Below, piece after piece: positions 16,102-24,008 of a stretch of DNA of 33,074 bases (its first letter is position 1; each line of letters starts with the position of its first letter). A model generated the notes under the pieces. The model saw only the letters and a program-made list of their open reading frames with translations. It was not told the DNA's origin and searched no databases. The translations under genes were made by a program, and so were the position numbers. The DNA is from JAAYCI01 sp964370165 (GTDB lineage Bacteria; Bacillota; Clostridia; Oscillospirales; Ruminococcaceae): contig CAYJIG010000021.1 of assembly GCA_964370165.1 (NCBI GenBank), positions 1 to 33,074 on the forward strand, written 5' to 3'.

Positions 16102-16153
16102 TACAACTGTTTTAGGGCTTTTTATTATGGAAGCTATATAGCCGGAGGTGTTT

Positions 16154-16807
16154 ATGGACATTATTGAAACTCTGAAAAATCGCTACTCTACAAAAGAATT
16201 TGACAACACTAAGAAATTGAGTGATAGAGATATTGTGGCTATTGAAGATCTGTTGCAACTTTCGCCGTCGTCTACAAACCTTCAGCCGTGGTACTTTGTT
16301 TTGGCAAAAACAGAAGACGGAAAACAGAAAATCGCAAGCGCCGCAAAAGAGTTTCATCCATTCAATGTGTCTAAGATTTTAGATGCAAGCTTGGTGGTGG
16401 TTTTTGCGGCAAAAACAGTGTTTTCTGAAGATTATTCGGAACATATTGTGAATGTGGAAGATGAAGATGGCAGATATGAAATGTCTGAGATGAAAGACGA
16501 AACACATAAAATAAGAGTTATGTTTGCCAACATGCATCAGTATGAGTATAAAGATTTTCATCACTGGGCAGAGAAACAGGTGTTTTTAAATCTTGGAAAT
16601 TTTTTGCTAGGGGTTGCCGCTTTGGGCCTGGATGCAATAGCTATTGAAGGTGTTAATTTAAAAACTCTTGATGATGTGTGTGGTTTGAGAGAAAAAGGAT
16701 ACAGCTCGTGTTTTGTGGTGTCTGTGGGATATCACAAAGAAGGTGATATAAACAAATCTTTGCCAAAATCTCGCCTGCCTAAAAATGAGATATTAGAGTA
16801 TATTTAA
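16154..16807 (+). CDS. NAD(P)H-dependent nitroreductase-family oxidoreductase
   Basis: This FMN-dependent nitroreductase-fold enzyme (NfsB-like) is 217 residues long. The N-terminal NRYSTKEFD segment and LSPSSTNLQPWYFVLA carry the usual Arg/Ser FMN-phosphate contacts. The C-terminal GLDAIAIEGVN and the basic end also fit the family. GGAGG at 16144-16148 sets the start at the ATG 16154 rather than the GTG at 16148. The physiological substrate is unknown; such enzymes reduce quinones, nitro-compounds or flavins. A strong terminator follows the stop by 17 bp. Confidence 0.85.
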   Translation: MDIIETLKNRYSTKEFDNTKKLSDRDIVAIEDLLQLSPSSTNLQPWYFVLAKTEDGKQKIASAAKEFHPFNVSKILDASLVVVFAAKTVFSEDYSEHIVNVEDEDGRYEMSEMKDETHKIRVMFANMHQYEYKDFHHWAEKQVFLNLGNFLLGVAALGLDAIAIEGVNLKTLDDVCGLREKGYSSCFVVSVGYHKEGDINKSLPKSRLPKNEILEYI

Positions 16808-16824
16808 TTGCTTGTATATAAAAG

Positions 16825-16860
16825 TAACCCCTTGATGAGTAGTAATTCATCAAGGGGTTA
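16825..16860. terminator. Bidirectional terminator between convergent genes
   Basis: A perfect 14-bp inverted repeat (TAACCCCTTGATGA and its complement) has an eight-base loop. It is flanked by TTTGCTTT on the plus side and by CTTTTAT on the minus side. It lies between the rightward nitroreductase gene and the leftward membrane-protein gene and could serve both. Confidence 0.85.
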
Positions 16861-16913
16861 TTTGCTTTACATATTTTGTGCTTATAGGCTATTGGTAATA
16901 TAAAGTTTAGTCA

Positions 16914-17636
16914 TTATGACGTTTTATGTGTTGGCCGTTTGAATAGTGTTTTTATATTTGTGTAGTCTCCAAAAACCACTATGGTATCATTTTTCAGCAG
17001 TACATCTTCGCCTTTTAGGATGCTCAAAGTTCTTCCATTACGTTTTATTAGCATTAATTGAATGCTATATTGTTCTTTTAGTCCGGAATTTTTCAGCTTT
17101 ACGTTATCGAACTGTATCGGTAGGTTAGAAAGGTTGATTTCACATATTGCATTTTTACCAAAAGTGTCAAGTAAAACAATTGTGTTGGATGCGTTCCCAA
17201 ACATCAGACGATTACCCAGTTTTTCGATGCCTGCATCTAAAAAAAGACGTATTCTCTTCACACGAGTGAGGACAGTGATAAGTCCCATGAAGAACAAGAT
17301 AATGACTACCGATAGACCCATGTCTGCAACTTCAGAGTTGCTAAGTGATAAGAACACGTTAACTACACTGGACATTATGACAACTGTGAATAAGTAGCCG
17401 AAAATGATAGTGAGCTTTGCAAGTTTTCTGCGTGTGTGAAATGTTGTGATGGATTCGCTTTCCTGTGTGGTGAAACCACAGCCTGTCAGCATAGAAATTA
17501 CTTGCAAGCTTGACCTATCATATGTCAGACCGGTCAGACGAAAAAGTACAGTAAATATCTCGATTATCAACATGTAGATTAAAATAAATACGAAAAAAAG
17601 AGCTAAAGAAAAAGTGATTGTCATGGTGTATTTCAC
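16914..17636 (-). CDS. Membrane protein with C-terminal TrkA-C (RCK_C)-like domain
   Basis: This 240-residue protein has an N-terminal hydrophobic segment (about residues 5-31), two more between about 72 and 125, and a soluble C-terminal part. The last ~75 residues read as beta-alpha-beta repeats ending KGEDVLLKNDTIVVFGD, the usual finish of a TrkA-C domain. No N-terminal NAD-binding RCK domain and no selectivity filter are seen, so it is not itself a complete K+ channel. The GTG at 17636 is used here; an ATG at 17624 is equally possible because an AAGGATGGAG stretch serves both imperfectly. It could sense a ligand for transport control, since RCK_C domains in other proteins bind cyclic di-AMP. 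Function is otherwise unassigned. Confidence 0.65.
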   Translation of the reverse strand: MKYTMTITFSLALFFVFILIYMLIIEIFTVLFRLTGLTYDRSSLQVISMLTGCGFTTQESESITTFHTRRKLAKLTIIFGYLFTVVIMSSVVNVFLSLSNSEVADMGLSVVIILFFMGLITVLTRVKRIRLFLDAGIEKLGNRLMFGNASNTIVLLDTFGKNAICEINLSNLPIQFDNVKLKNSGLKEQYSIQLMLIKRNGRTLSILKGEDVLLKNDTIVVFGDYTNIKTLFKRPTHKTS

Positions 17637-17938
17637 TCCATCCTTTTAACAAGCCGATGAAACTATCAGCTAGCGTCGACACAAACTATATCTTGCTTAA
17701 AATAGTATATATAACGTCGCTTACTTTTTTGATTTTCATCTGCTTAATAAAATATCTTACGCCTTACCTTAAAATAATTATATCAAAGCAGTAAAAATCA
17801 TACAAGTGCTTTTGTATAGTGAAAGTGCACAATAAAAGTAAAAATAGCAACTGAGATAATCAAGCATGTTAAAAGTAGGAGGAATATATTTTAGAATGTA
17901 GTGCATTGCCTGAGTGCTTTTTGGGAGATGCGGCTGTA
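17637..17938. other. Intergenic region carrying a minus-strand promoter
   Basis: About 300 bp separate the TrkA-C-like gene from the acidic-tailed anti-sigma gene, both leftward. Apart from the promoter listed separately, I see no gene, no strong terminator for the anti-sigma gene and no c-di-AMP riboswitch signature. Confidence 0.5.
17777..17805 (-). promoter_or_regulatory. Sigma-A-type promoter of the TrkA-C-like gene
   Basis: On the minus strand, TTGTAT (17805-17800) and TATAAT (17782-17777) are 17 bp apart. Transcription would start near 17770, giving a leader of about 135 nt. Confidence 0.55.
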
Positions 17939-19177
17939 TTAGTCGTCGTCACCGTCATCATCGTCATCATCATCGTCATCATCGTCGTAGTCGTCATCGT
18001 AATCATCATCGTAGTCGTCGTCATAGTCGTAATCGTCGTCGTAGTCATCATCATACATATCATCGATGTCGTCCATGTCGTCATCTAGGTCATCTAGATC
18101 ATCGTCCATGTCGTCGTCCAAGTCGTCTAAGTCGTCGTCAAGATCGTCGTCTAGGTCGTCTAAATCATCGTCAAGATCGTCGTCAAGATCGTCATCTAGG
18201 TCATCATCCATATCGTCGTCTGTGTCCACAACAACAGCTCCACTGACAGCGTCGATATAAAAAGAGTAATCAACATCGGCTACTTCAAAGTCTATTTCAT
18301 ACACCATAACACCGTTTTCGTACTCAAGATCGATGTCAAGGTCGGTTTGGGTGCCGGGCGTCACGCCTGCTGCGGCTAAAGCGGCATTGAGAGCAGCTTC
18401 TTGACCAATGTATGCGGCCTGGCTGGCGTTTCCACTGGTGAGGATACCGGATACCTGGCCTGAAATCAGGTTGAGGTCATTTATGGATAAGGCGGCTAAT
18501 TGGTTGAAAGTATAGTTTGGGTTTTGAGAAAGAATTTGTTCGATAAGCTGTGCTTTACCAAGAGAAATATCGTTCACATCTGCTTTGGATTGAAGGGCGT
18601 TATCTTGAGACACAGACTGGCTGATAACGGCTGCTTCGATGCCACCTTGTAGCAGGGTGTCGTTTATGCCTTGGGTGAGGTTGGTTTGAAGAAGCAGTGC
18701 CTCGGCCTCGTCTTTGTTGTCGACACTAAGCAAGATGCTGTTTGCTTCTTGTGTGATATATCCTTCGCGAAGCATGGCGCCTAAGATGGCGTTCACTGCG
18801 ATGGTGATATCGCTACCTTCAAGGTTCATATCGCCGAGGATGGTTTCTGCGTCTGCATTTAGCGCGTTTGCCGACACTACTTCATCTTTTTTGTTTACTT
18901 CCAAAGAAGTGCTGGGGTTTACGTCTAACAGTACAGTACTTTCCACTGCGTAGTTTGAATCATAAAATACATATCCGCTTATTCCTACAATTGCCAGGGT
19001 AGCTGCGGCGGCTATAGCGCCTGCTATCCATTTTTTCATTGATTTCTTAGTAGTTGTCATCACCGTTACCTTGCCTTTCGTTTGTGTATCGCAATCGGCA
19101 AGGATGCCATCCAGCACATTAGGTGTTGCATTTTTAAATGCATTATACACTTTATCTTCTATGTGTTTATCATTCAT
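17939..19177 (-). CDS. Putative anti-sigma factor: RsgI-like and PepSY-like domains with a poly-Asp tail
   Basis: This single-pass membrane protein has 412 residues. Residues 1-46 are cytoplasmic, 47-72 include a basic start and one transmembrane helix (WIAGAIAAAATLAIVGISGYVF), and the rest is extracellular. Next comes an RsgI-like segment (VLLDVNPSTSLEVNKKDEVV). Then a long helical region precedes a PepSY-like domain (about 255-315: IGQEAALNAALAAAGV and ENGVMVYEIDF...FYIDAVSGAVV). Residues ~317-412 are nearly all Asp, broken by single Leu, Met or Tyr in DDDL, DDDM and DDDY repeats, and end at a TAA. The start overlaps the stop of the sigma gene by four bases (ATGA). The sigma-binding role is inferred from that overlap and the RsgI-like part; the acidic tail may bind cations or cell-wall polymers. 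Confidence 0.75.
   Translation of the reverse strand: MNDKHIEDKVYNAFKNATPNVLDGILADCDTQTKGKVTVMTTTKKSMKKWIAGAIAAAATLAIVGISGYVFYDSNYAVESTVLLDVNPSTSLEVNKKDEVVSANALNADAETILGDMNLEGSDITIAVNAILGAMLREGYITQEANSILLSVDNKDEAEALLLQTNLTQGINDTLLQGGIEAAVISQSVSQDNALQSKADVNDISLGKAQLIEQILSQNPNYTFNQLAALSINDLNLISGQVSGILTSGNASQAAYIGQEAALNAALAAAGVTPGTQTDLDIDLEYENGVMVYEIDFEVADVDYSFYIDAVSGAVVVDTDDDMDDDLDDDLDDDLDDDLDDLDDDLDDDLDDLDDDMDDDLDDLDDDMDDIDDMYDDDYDDDYDYDDDYDDDYDDDYDDDDDDDDDDDGDDD
17942..18228. repeat. Low-complexity Asp-codon repeat tract
   Basis: About 290 bp of near-triplet repeats (gtc/atc units on plus, GAC/GAT on minus) encode the acidic tail of the anti-sigma protein. Plus-strand and other-frame open frames across it are artefacts of the repeat. 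Such tracts can change length by slippage in steps of three bases without breaking the frame. Confidence 0.85.
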
Positions 19178-19761
19178 GATGGCTCCTCTCCTTTCGCAAT
19201 GTGATTTCTTAGTTTTTTTAAGGCTCTATGGTATTTTGAAAGCACGGTGGACAGGCTGATATCCAGCATTTTTGCAATTTCTCGGTGTTTGAAGCCGGAT
19301 ACAGCATACAGTACCAAGATATTGCGTTCTTCATCAGATAGATGCTCAAAGCAGGCTGCCAGTACCATTTTATCTTCAACTTGCAGGTTTTCGTTTGTAG
19401 ATAGTGCGCCTTGCCAGTCCTCCACTTCATTGTCGGCATATCGCTTTTGTGCACGTATTTTGCCAAAGCACATGTTCTTTGCAATGGTCAAAATCCAGGC
19501 CATGGGCTTGCCGGTGGTGGTGTAGGAGCCGGCAGAAGAATAAATACGTACAAAGCAGTCGTGCAAAACATCTTCTGCGTCCTGTGCATTTTTCAAAATA
19601 GAAAGAGCAAAGGCATAAACCCCGGTACTTGTCTCGTTATATAAATCTGCAAGTGCCTCTTTATTTCCGTTTGCGATTTCGAAAAGACACTTATCAAGAT
19701 ACAAGTTATCGGGCGCATTCTGCGTGCAGTCCTCTGCTGAGCTCAAACAAAGAAACAGCAT
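19174..19761 (-). CDS. ECF-type RNA polymerase sigma factor
   Basis: This sigma-70 family protein of 195 residues has region 2 (about 33-105: ALADLYNETSTGVYAFALSI, AQDAEDVLHDCFVRIY, PMAWILTIAKN) and region 4 (about 133-190: LSDEERNILVLYAVSGFKHREIAKMLDIS, a helix-turn-helix). Regions 1 and 3 are absent, as in ECF factors. AAGAGGTG precedes the ATG. The stop overlaps the start of the membrane anti-sigma gene, a layout typical of a translationally coupled sigma/anti-sigma pair responding to an envelope signal. The promoters it controls are not identified. The cysteine-containing N-terminal ~20 residues look like a short extension. Confidence 0.88.
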   Translation of the reverse strand: MLFLCLSSAEDCTQNAPDNLYLDKCLFEIANGNKEALADLYNETSTGVYAFALSILKNAQDAEDVLHDCFVRIYSSAGSYTTTGKPMAWILTIAKNMCFGKIRAQKRYADNEVEDWQGALSTNENLQVEDKMVLAACFEHLSDEERNILVLYAVSGFKHREIAKMLDISLSTVLSKYHRALKKLRNHIAKGEEPS

Positions 19762-19871
19762 GTTTTCACCTCTTTCGCTATATTAATGCACAAGTAGTGT
19801 GTTTTATTGCATTAAAATTAAATTATTTTTAAATTATTTTTTACAGCATATTAAAATTAAAGACCTTTGTT

Positions 19872-19880
19872 AGTGTATCA
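19872..19880 (-). promoter_or_regulatory. Possible extended -10 upstream of the sigma gene
   Basis: On the minus strand, TGA followed by TACACT resembles an extended -10. The -35 position (TTTAAA) is weak and no ECF-type GGAAC motif is seen, so autoregulation by the ECF factor is not supported. Confidence 0.25.
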
Positions 19881-19965
19881 CATTTTTTTATACCTTTAAA
19901 GTGAAAGATTTTTTTATGTGAACTTTATTTTTAAATATGTATGAGTTTTTATGTGTGAACATAAT

Positions 19966-19992
19966 AAAACACAAGGCAAAACCCTGTGTTTT
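19966..19992 (-). terminator. Terminator after the TIM-barrel isomerase gene
   Basis: An 11-bp stem (AAAACACAGGG with CCTTGTGTTTT read on minus, one G-U) has a five-base loop and lies 21 bp past the gene's stop. T-rich tails lie on both sides. Confidence 0.7.
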
Positions 19993-20012
19993 ATATATTT
20001 GAAAGTATAAGT

Positions 20013-20786
20013 TTACAAAAACAGCTTAGAAAGATAAAGCGCAGACTGCTTAAAGGTATCCACATCATCGGGTGTAGCCATTTCAAGGGAAACATACCTG
20101 TTATACGCCAAGTTTTTGACGGCATGATGCACATCACGTGGCTGTAGTGGCGCAAGATATGGCTCGGAAATGTGGATGTGGCTGATTAGTGATAAGTCGC
20201 CGAAGATATCTGCAGGATTTTCTTCATTGTTCACAATGGTTCCAAAGTCTATGTTCACTTTAAGGCCGAGATTTTTTATGCGTGCGCAATAGTCCAAGGC
20301 TTCTTTTGTGGTGTTGATAAAGTTTGTGCCATATATTGAAGGGTTTGGCTCTAGTGCGATAAAGCACCCATTTTTATTTGCATATTCTGCCACACTGATG
20401 AAAAACTCGTCGGCATTTTCGGGTGCGTCATTCTCTGCCATGTTGCGGTTTTTTGGGCATCCGAAAACTAAATTTTCACAACCGCCGGCCGCCGCAAAAT
20501 CAATGGCACGTTTTGTGTAGTCTATTAAAGCACCACGTTGCTCGATATTAAAGATATTTCCCGATACACCGTACCATATCGACTGCATAGAGCATATGGT
20601 GAGGCCGTAGTTTTTCTTTAGATCTTTTGCAAACACAGCAAAATCTTTGGCGTGGTCATAGGGGTTTTCGGGAAACAGCCGTGTGGGTGCAATTTCAAGG
20701 CCTGAAAATCCATTTTGCGCCAAAAAATCATAAATGGCGGGCTCGGCATCCTTTGGAAAACCGATGTTTGATACTGCAAGTTTCAT
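20013..20786 (-). CDS. Sugar phosphate isomerase/epimerase family TIM-barrel protein
   Basis: This 257-residue xylose isomerase-like TIM barrel (AP endonuclease family 2 fold) has recognisable metal-site strands: ALEPNPSIYGTNF, LKVNIDFGTI (Asp) and ISHIHISEPYL (His). AAGGAG lies before the ATG. It is the last gene of a leftward string, 24 bp after mscS, and is followed by a terminator. Family members isomerise or epimerise sugars or polyols or act on inositol derivatives; the substrate cannot be predicted from sequence or from these neighbours. Confidence 0.75.
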   Translation of the reverse strand: MKLAVSNIGFPKDAEPAIYDFLAQNGFSGLEIAPTRLFPENPYDHAKDFAVFAKDLKKNYGLTICSMQSIWYGVSGNIFNIEQRGALIDYTKRAIDFAAAGGCENLVFGCPKNRNMAENDAPENADEFFISVAEYANKNGCFIALEPNPSIYGTNFINTTKEALDYCARIKNLGLKVNIDFGTIVNNEENPADIFGDLSLISHIHISEPYLAPLQPRDVHHAVKNLAYNRYVSLEMATPDDVDTFKQSALYLSKLFL

Positions 20787-20810
20787 AGTGTGCTCCTTGT
20801 GTTGTGAAAG

Positions 20811-21932
20811 CTAGTCGGAACCGTTTGCGTCTACATAAACTGCGCGTCCCGACAAAGAAAAGTCGATGCCATGCTTTTGCGCAAGATCCATGATGGCGAA
20901 ATTCACCTGCTCACATACCCGCATATAATCTGAAAAGTTCGGTAGGGCAGAATAGAAAATCACACGTACCTGCATTGAGGTAGGGTTCATATCAGCAAAC
21001 CGCACAATGATGTTGTCGGGCGAGATATTCGGGTTTGTCTCCAGCATGGTTTGTACACTTTGGGTAAAATCTTTTATCTGGGATGTGGTGGTGGTGTAAG
21101 GCATGCTAAGGGTGAAGTCGGCACGACGTTTTTCCATGGCGCTGCTGGTGTTTGTAAGGGGAGAGTCCACCAGGCTGGAGTTTGGCATGACGGTAAGCCC
21201 ACCAAGCGGTGTGCGAATTTTGGTACTACGAAGGCTGATGTCTTCCACCGTGCCTTCTACGCCGTCGCAACTGATGAAGTCGCCTATTTCAAACGGCTTT
21301 TCCAAAACAAGCATCATGCCGCCGAAAAAGTTTGTCGCAGAGTCCTGCGCGGCAAGTGCAATGGTAAGCCCGCCAAGGCCCAGACCTGCCACAATGCCAT
21401 TGACGTCGTATTGAAGCTCGCTTAGCACAATCATCACGGCAATACCTACAACAATGACGGTGAAGACAGCAGACACAAACCGTGAAAGGCTTTTACCCAT
21501 TTTCACATTCAGGTGTTTTCCTGCGCTACGCAAAATAAGCGAGGAAATGTCGCTGGAAGCAATAAGACCCCATGCGATGGCAACCACGATAGAAATACGA
21601 ATAACGGTGTAAAGATTATCCGGTGCATTGGTGATGGTGGTTTGCAAGAACACAGGCCAAGTATCGAATGAAAGCTGGTGGAATATCAAGATGAGGGCGA
21701 TGCAAATACCACTGATTTTTAAAAGCAGTGAAAGAGGATGGCGAAAACCTTTCAGCATATGTACCACTAAAGGATACTTATCCTCGTTTGTTTTTTTGAT
21801 AAGAAAAGGCCAAATGACGCGGAAAAGTAAGGAGGAAAATAAAAAGAAAGATAAAAGAACTAAGGCAGCAACACCTAAAGTGATTAGGATATTTTGATGG
21901 TTATTCCAAAGGCTTGCGAAAAATTCTGTCAT
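20811..21932 (-). CDS. MscS-family small-conductance mechanosensitive channel
   Basis: This 373-residue membrane protein has about four to five hydrophobic segments in its N-terminal half. The pore helix and beta domain follow: GIVAGLGLGGLTIALAAQDS, then NFFGGMMLVLEKPFEIGDFI and GTVEDISLRSTKIRTPLGG. This is the signature of MscS channels, which open on membrane tension and release solutes in osmotic downshock. AGGAGAATATC precedes the ATG. It lies 38 bp after a lipoprotein gene and 24 bp before the isomerase gene, so it is probably in the same transcript. Confidence 0.9.
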   Translation of the reverse strand: MTEFFASLWNNHQNILITLGVAALVLLSFFLFSSLLFRVIWPFLIKKTNEDKYPLVVHMLKGFRHPLSLLLKISGICIALILIFHQLSFDTWPVFLQTTITNAPDNLYTVIRISIVVAIAWGLIASSDISSLILRSAGKHLNVKMGKSLSRFVSAVFTVIVVGIAVMIVLSELQYDVNGIVAGLGLGGLTIALAAQDSATNFFGGMMLVLEKPFEIGDFISCDGVEGTVEDISLRSTKIRTPLGGLTVMPNSSLVDSPLTNTSSAMEKRRADFTLSMPYTTTTSQIKDFTQSVQTMLETNPNISPDNIIVRFADMNPTSMQVRVIFYSALPNFSDYMRVCEQVNFAIMDLAQKHGIDFSLSGRAVYVDANGSD

Positions 21933-21970
21933 GATATTCTCCTTTGTAATGTAAGCAGAATAAAACTATA

Positions 21971-22414
21971 TTATTGAGGTGTTTCCATACTTTGGATGTC
22001 AATTCCGGAAGTGTCGGTGCCATCGATGGTGCCGTAGTAATGAATGAGTATGGGGCTACCGGGTTTTGTGTCCTCAAGTCCATCGGTGTCTACACCCTCG
22101 TATGAAAAAATCAAAAACCGTCCGTCGGAAAGCTCGACCAAAAACTCGCCCATGGCGGCGCTGTCGATGATACCTTCTATAGATTGTAAAGTATCACTTT
22201 CAGAGCTGCTATTATCTGAAGATGCAGAAGATGATACATCAGAAGATGCGCCGGGTGTAGGGTCGGGCGTACTGGAAATAAGCCCTGGTGGGGTAGAAGG
22301 TGGCCCGTCATATTGTAAAACAGAAGACACCTCGGTTTCCTCACTACTGCCACACGCTGCAAATATTAAAATGCATAAAAAACACGCCATACATACAGAT
22401 ATTAATTTTAACAT
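21971..22414 (-). CDS. Small putative lipoprotein of unknown function
   Basis: This 147-residue protein has a type II signal peptide: MLKLISVCMACFLCILIFAAC, with the lipobox LIFAAC and a lipidated Cys at about 21. A Ser/Thr/Pro/Asp-rich linker follows (about 25-70). The C-terminal ~75 residues form a small beta-rich domain (IEGIIDSAAMGEFLVELSDG, ILIHYYGTIDG), which reads like a short OB/barrel-type domain. The ATG at 22414 is preferred over 22426 because GGAG lies six to seven bases before it. No function is recognised. Confidence 0.65.
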   Translation of the reverse strand: MLKLISVCMACFLCILIFAACGSSEETEVSSVLQYDGPPSTPPGLISSTPDPTPGASSDVSSSASSDNSSSESDTLQSIEGIIDSAAMGEFLVELSDGRFLIFSYEGVDTDGLEDTKPGSPILIHYYGTIDGTDTSGIDIQSMETPQ

Positions 22415-22471
22415 GATAATCTCCATTTTCTGTTGAAAATTGCGGATGAAAGATAACTTTATATAAGCTAC

Positions 22472-23500
22472 TTACACAAAAGTGACGCTGTCTATCACTC
22501 CACCGCCTAAAACAAGCCCGTCCAAGTAGAAGACGGCGTGTTGACCAGGGGCAGGAGCACGCTGGGGTATATCAAACGTTACGGTGAAAGTATCCTTGTC
22601 GAAATGACAAAGTACCGGCTTTGCCATACTGCGGATTTTCACAAAAAGCTGAGAAGTATCGTATAATAATGGTGTGAACACACTGTCTGTCAGCTTTATT
22701 TCAGAAGAAAGCAGGCCGTCGGAATAGCAAAGATGAACATCGCCACTTTGCAGTATACTTTTTACAAACACCGGCTGGCCTAAGGCGATGCCAAGGCCTT
22801 TGCGCTGGCCTATGGTGTAGTGGAGCACACCTTTATGTGGGCCCAGATTTTCGCCATCGGGTGAGATGAAATTGCCTTGCAACGACTGAAAACCACGTTC
22901 TGTAATATATCGTGGATAGTCACCACTGGGTATGAAGCAAATTTCTTGGCTATCGGGTGCGTCGGCGTTTGAAAGGTGAAGATCGGTGGCGATTTGGCGC
23001 ACCTCTTGCTTTTCAAGCTCGCCTGCCGGAAGCACCAGCCGTGACAACACATCTTGAGAAAGGCGATATAGCATATAACTTTGATCTTTTGCAAGGCTTT
23101 TTGCAGCTGAAACGTAATAAGTGCCGTCTTTTTGGGATACGCGTGCATAGTGACCGGTGGCAACATTGAAAATACCGGCGTCGTCTGCGGCACGGCATAA
23201 AGTGGCAAACTTCACCAAAGGATTGCACACAACACATGGGTTGGGTGTGCGGCCTATTGTGTAAGCAGTGCAAAATGGGTGGACCACATGTTGTTCAAAT
23301 TGTGGTTGTACGTCTACAATTTTTAGCGGAACACCAAGCTCTTCTGCTACTTTTTTTGCCTGAGTAGATAAATCGTCATGGGCAGGAGAAAAACGTATAT
23401 ATAGGCCAAAAACGTCATATCCTTGCCCTCGAAGCAGCTCGACACAAACAGAAGAGTCGACACCACCGGAAAAAGCCAGTAATATTTTTTTGTTGTCCAT
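22472..23500 (-). CDS. mnmA: tRNA-specific 2-thiouridylase MnmA (CxxC variant)
   Basis: This ATP-dependent enzyme thiolates U34 of Lys, Glu and Gln tRNAs. It has 342 residues, slightly shorter than common forms. The PP-loop is SGGVDSS (11-17), and the substrate loop reads RTPNPCVVCN with C89 and C92. GHYAR, KDQSYMLYRLSQ and SQEICFIPSGDY with C188 follow, then the beta-barrel domains. E. coli MnmA has Asp-x-x-Cys at the first site; the Cys-x-x-Cys plus third Cys here matches variants proposed to hold a [4Fe-4S] cluster. AAAGGTGA lies before the ATG. It sits 61 bp after rnhA, probably in one transcript. No cysteine desulfurase gene is adjacent. Confidence 0.9.
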   Translation of the reverse strand: MDNKKILLAFSGGVDSSVCVELLRGQGYDVFGLYIRFSPAHDDLSTQAKKVAEELGVPLKIVDVQPQFEQHVVHPFCTAYTIGRTPNPCVVCNPLVKFATLCRAADDAGIFNVATGHYARVSQKDGTYYVSAAKSLAKDQSYMLYRLSQDVLSRLVLPAGELEKQEVRQIATDLHLSNADAPDSQEICFIPSGDYPRYITERGFQSLQGNFISPDGENLGPHKGVLHYTIGQRKGLGIALGQPVFVKSILQSGDVHLCYSDGLLSSEIKLTDSVFTPLLYDTSQLFVKIRSMAKPVLCHFDKDTFTVTFDIPQRAPAPGQHAVFYLDGLVLGGGVIDSVTFV

Positions 23501-23561
23501 CAGTCACCTTTTATGTTGTGTTAATGCGAAATAGTTAAAATGAGTGTAAAGTGTTTTGGGT

Positions 23562-24008
23562 TTACAGCAGTTCGCTATATGCTTCAGCCTTTGCCACGGC
23601 AAGTTTGTCTGCACGCTCGTTTTCGGGGTGTCCTGCGTGCCCACGTATCCAGTGATACTCCATCTTGTGGTGGGATGTAAGCTCTAAAAGCAAGTCCCAC
23701 AAGTCGGAGTTCAGCGCAGGTTTGCCGTCTTTTTTCTTCCATCCACGCTCTTTCCAGCCGGCGGCCCAGCCTTTTTGTAAGCCGTCTAAAAGATACTTAG
23801 AGTCGCTGGTGGCTACCACAAAGCAAGACTCTTTCAGCTGGCGTAATGCAGATATCATTGCCAGCATCTCCATGCGGTTGTTTGTGGTTTCTTTTTCACC
23901 ACCGGAAATTTCTTTTTCAATATTTTGATAGCGCAAAATAGCGCCCCATCCACCCGGTCCGGGATTGCCTTTGCAAGCGCCATCGGTAAAAATATCCACA
24001 CGTTTCAT
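23562..24008 (-). CDS. rnhA: Ribonuclease HI
   Basis: This enzyme degrades the RNA strand of RNA:DNA hybrids. It has 148 residues, the classic length. All catalytic residues are present: D9 (IFTDGACKGNPGPGGWG), E47 (NNRMEM), D69 (ATSDSKYL), H124 (RGHAGH) and D134 (NERADK). The basic-protrusion-like Trp/Lys segment (GWAAGWKERGWKKKDG) is also kept, as in E. coli RNase HI. It is the first gene of the leftward string, divergent from the RNase J gene across a gap of about 450 bp. Confidence 0.94.
   Translation of the reverse strand: MKRVDIFTDGACKGNPGPGGWGAILRYQNIEKEISGGEKETTNNRMEMLAMISALRQLKESCFVVATSDSKYLLDGLQKGWAAGWKERGWKKKDGKPALNSDLWDLLLELTSHHKMEYHWIRGHAGHPENERADKLAVAKAEAYSELL

Noticed and set aside
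17637..17770. c-di-AMP riboswitch in the leader of the TrkA-C-like gene
   Set aside because: Such riboswitches often precede K+ transport genes, but I could not find the conserved core elements in this 135-nt leader.
17906..18260. Plus-strand frames across the acidic repeat (poly-Val/Ile, His/Arg or Ser/Lys products)
   Set aside because: They are artefacts of a triplet-like repeat read in other frames. The minus-strand frame continues from a well-formed membrane protein coupled to a sigma factor.
22044..22436. 130-codon plus-strand frame opposite the lipoprotein gene
   Set aside because: The minus-strand frame has a signal peptide, lipobox and ribosome site. The plus frame has none and is its shadow.
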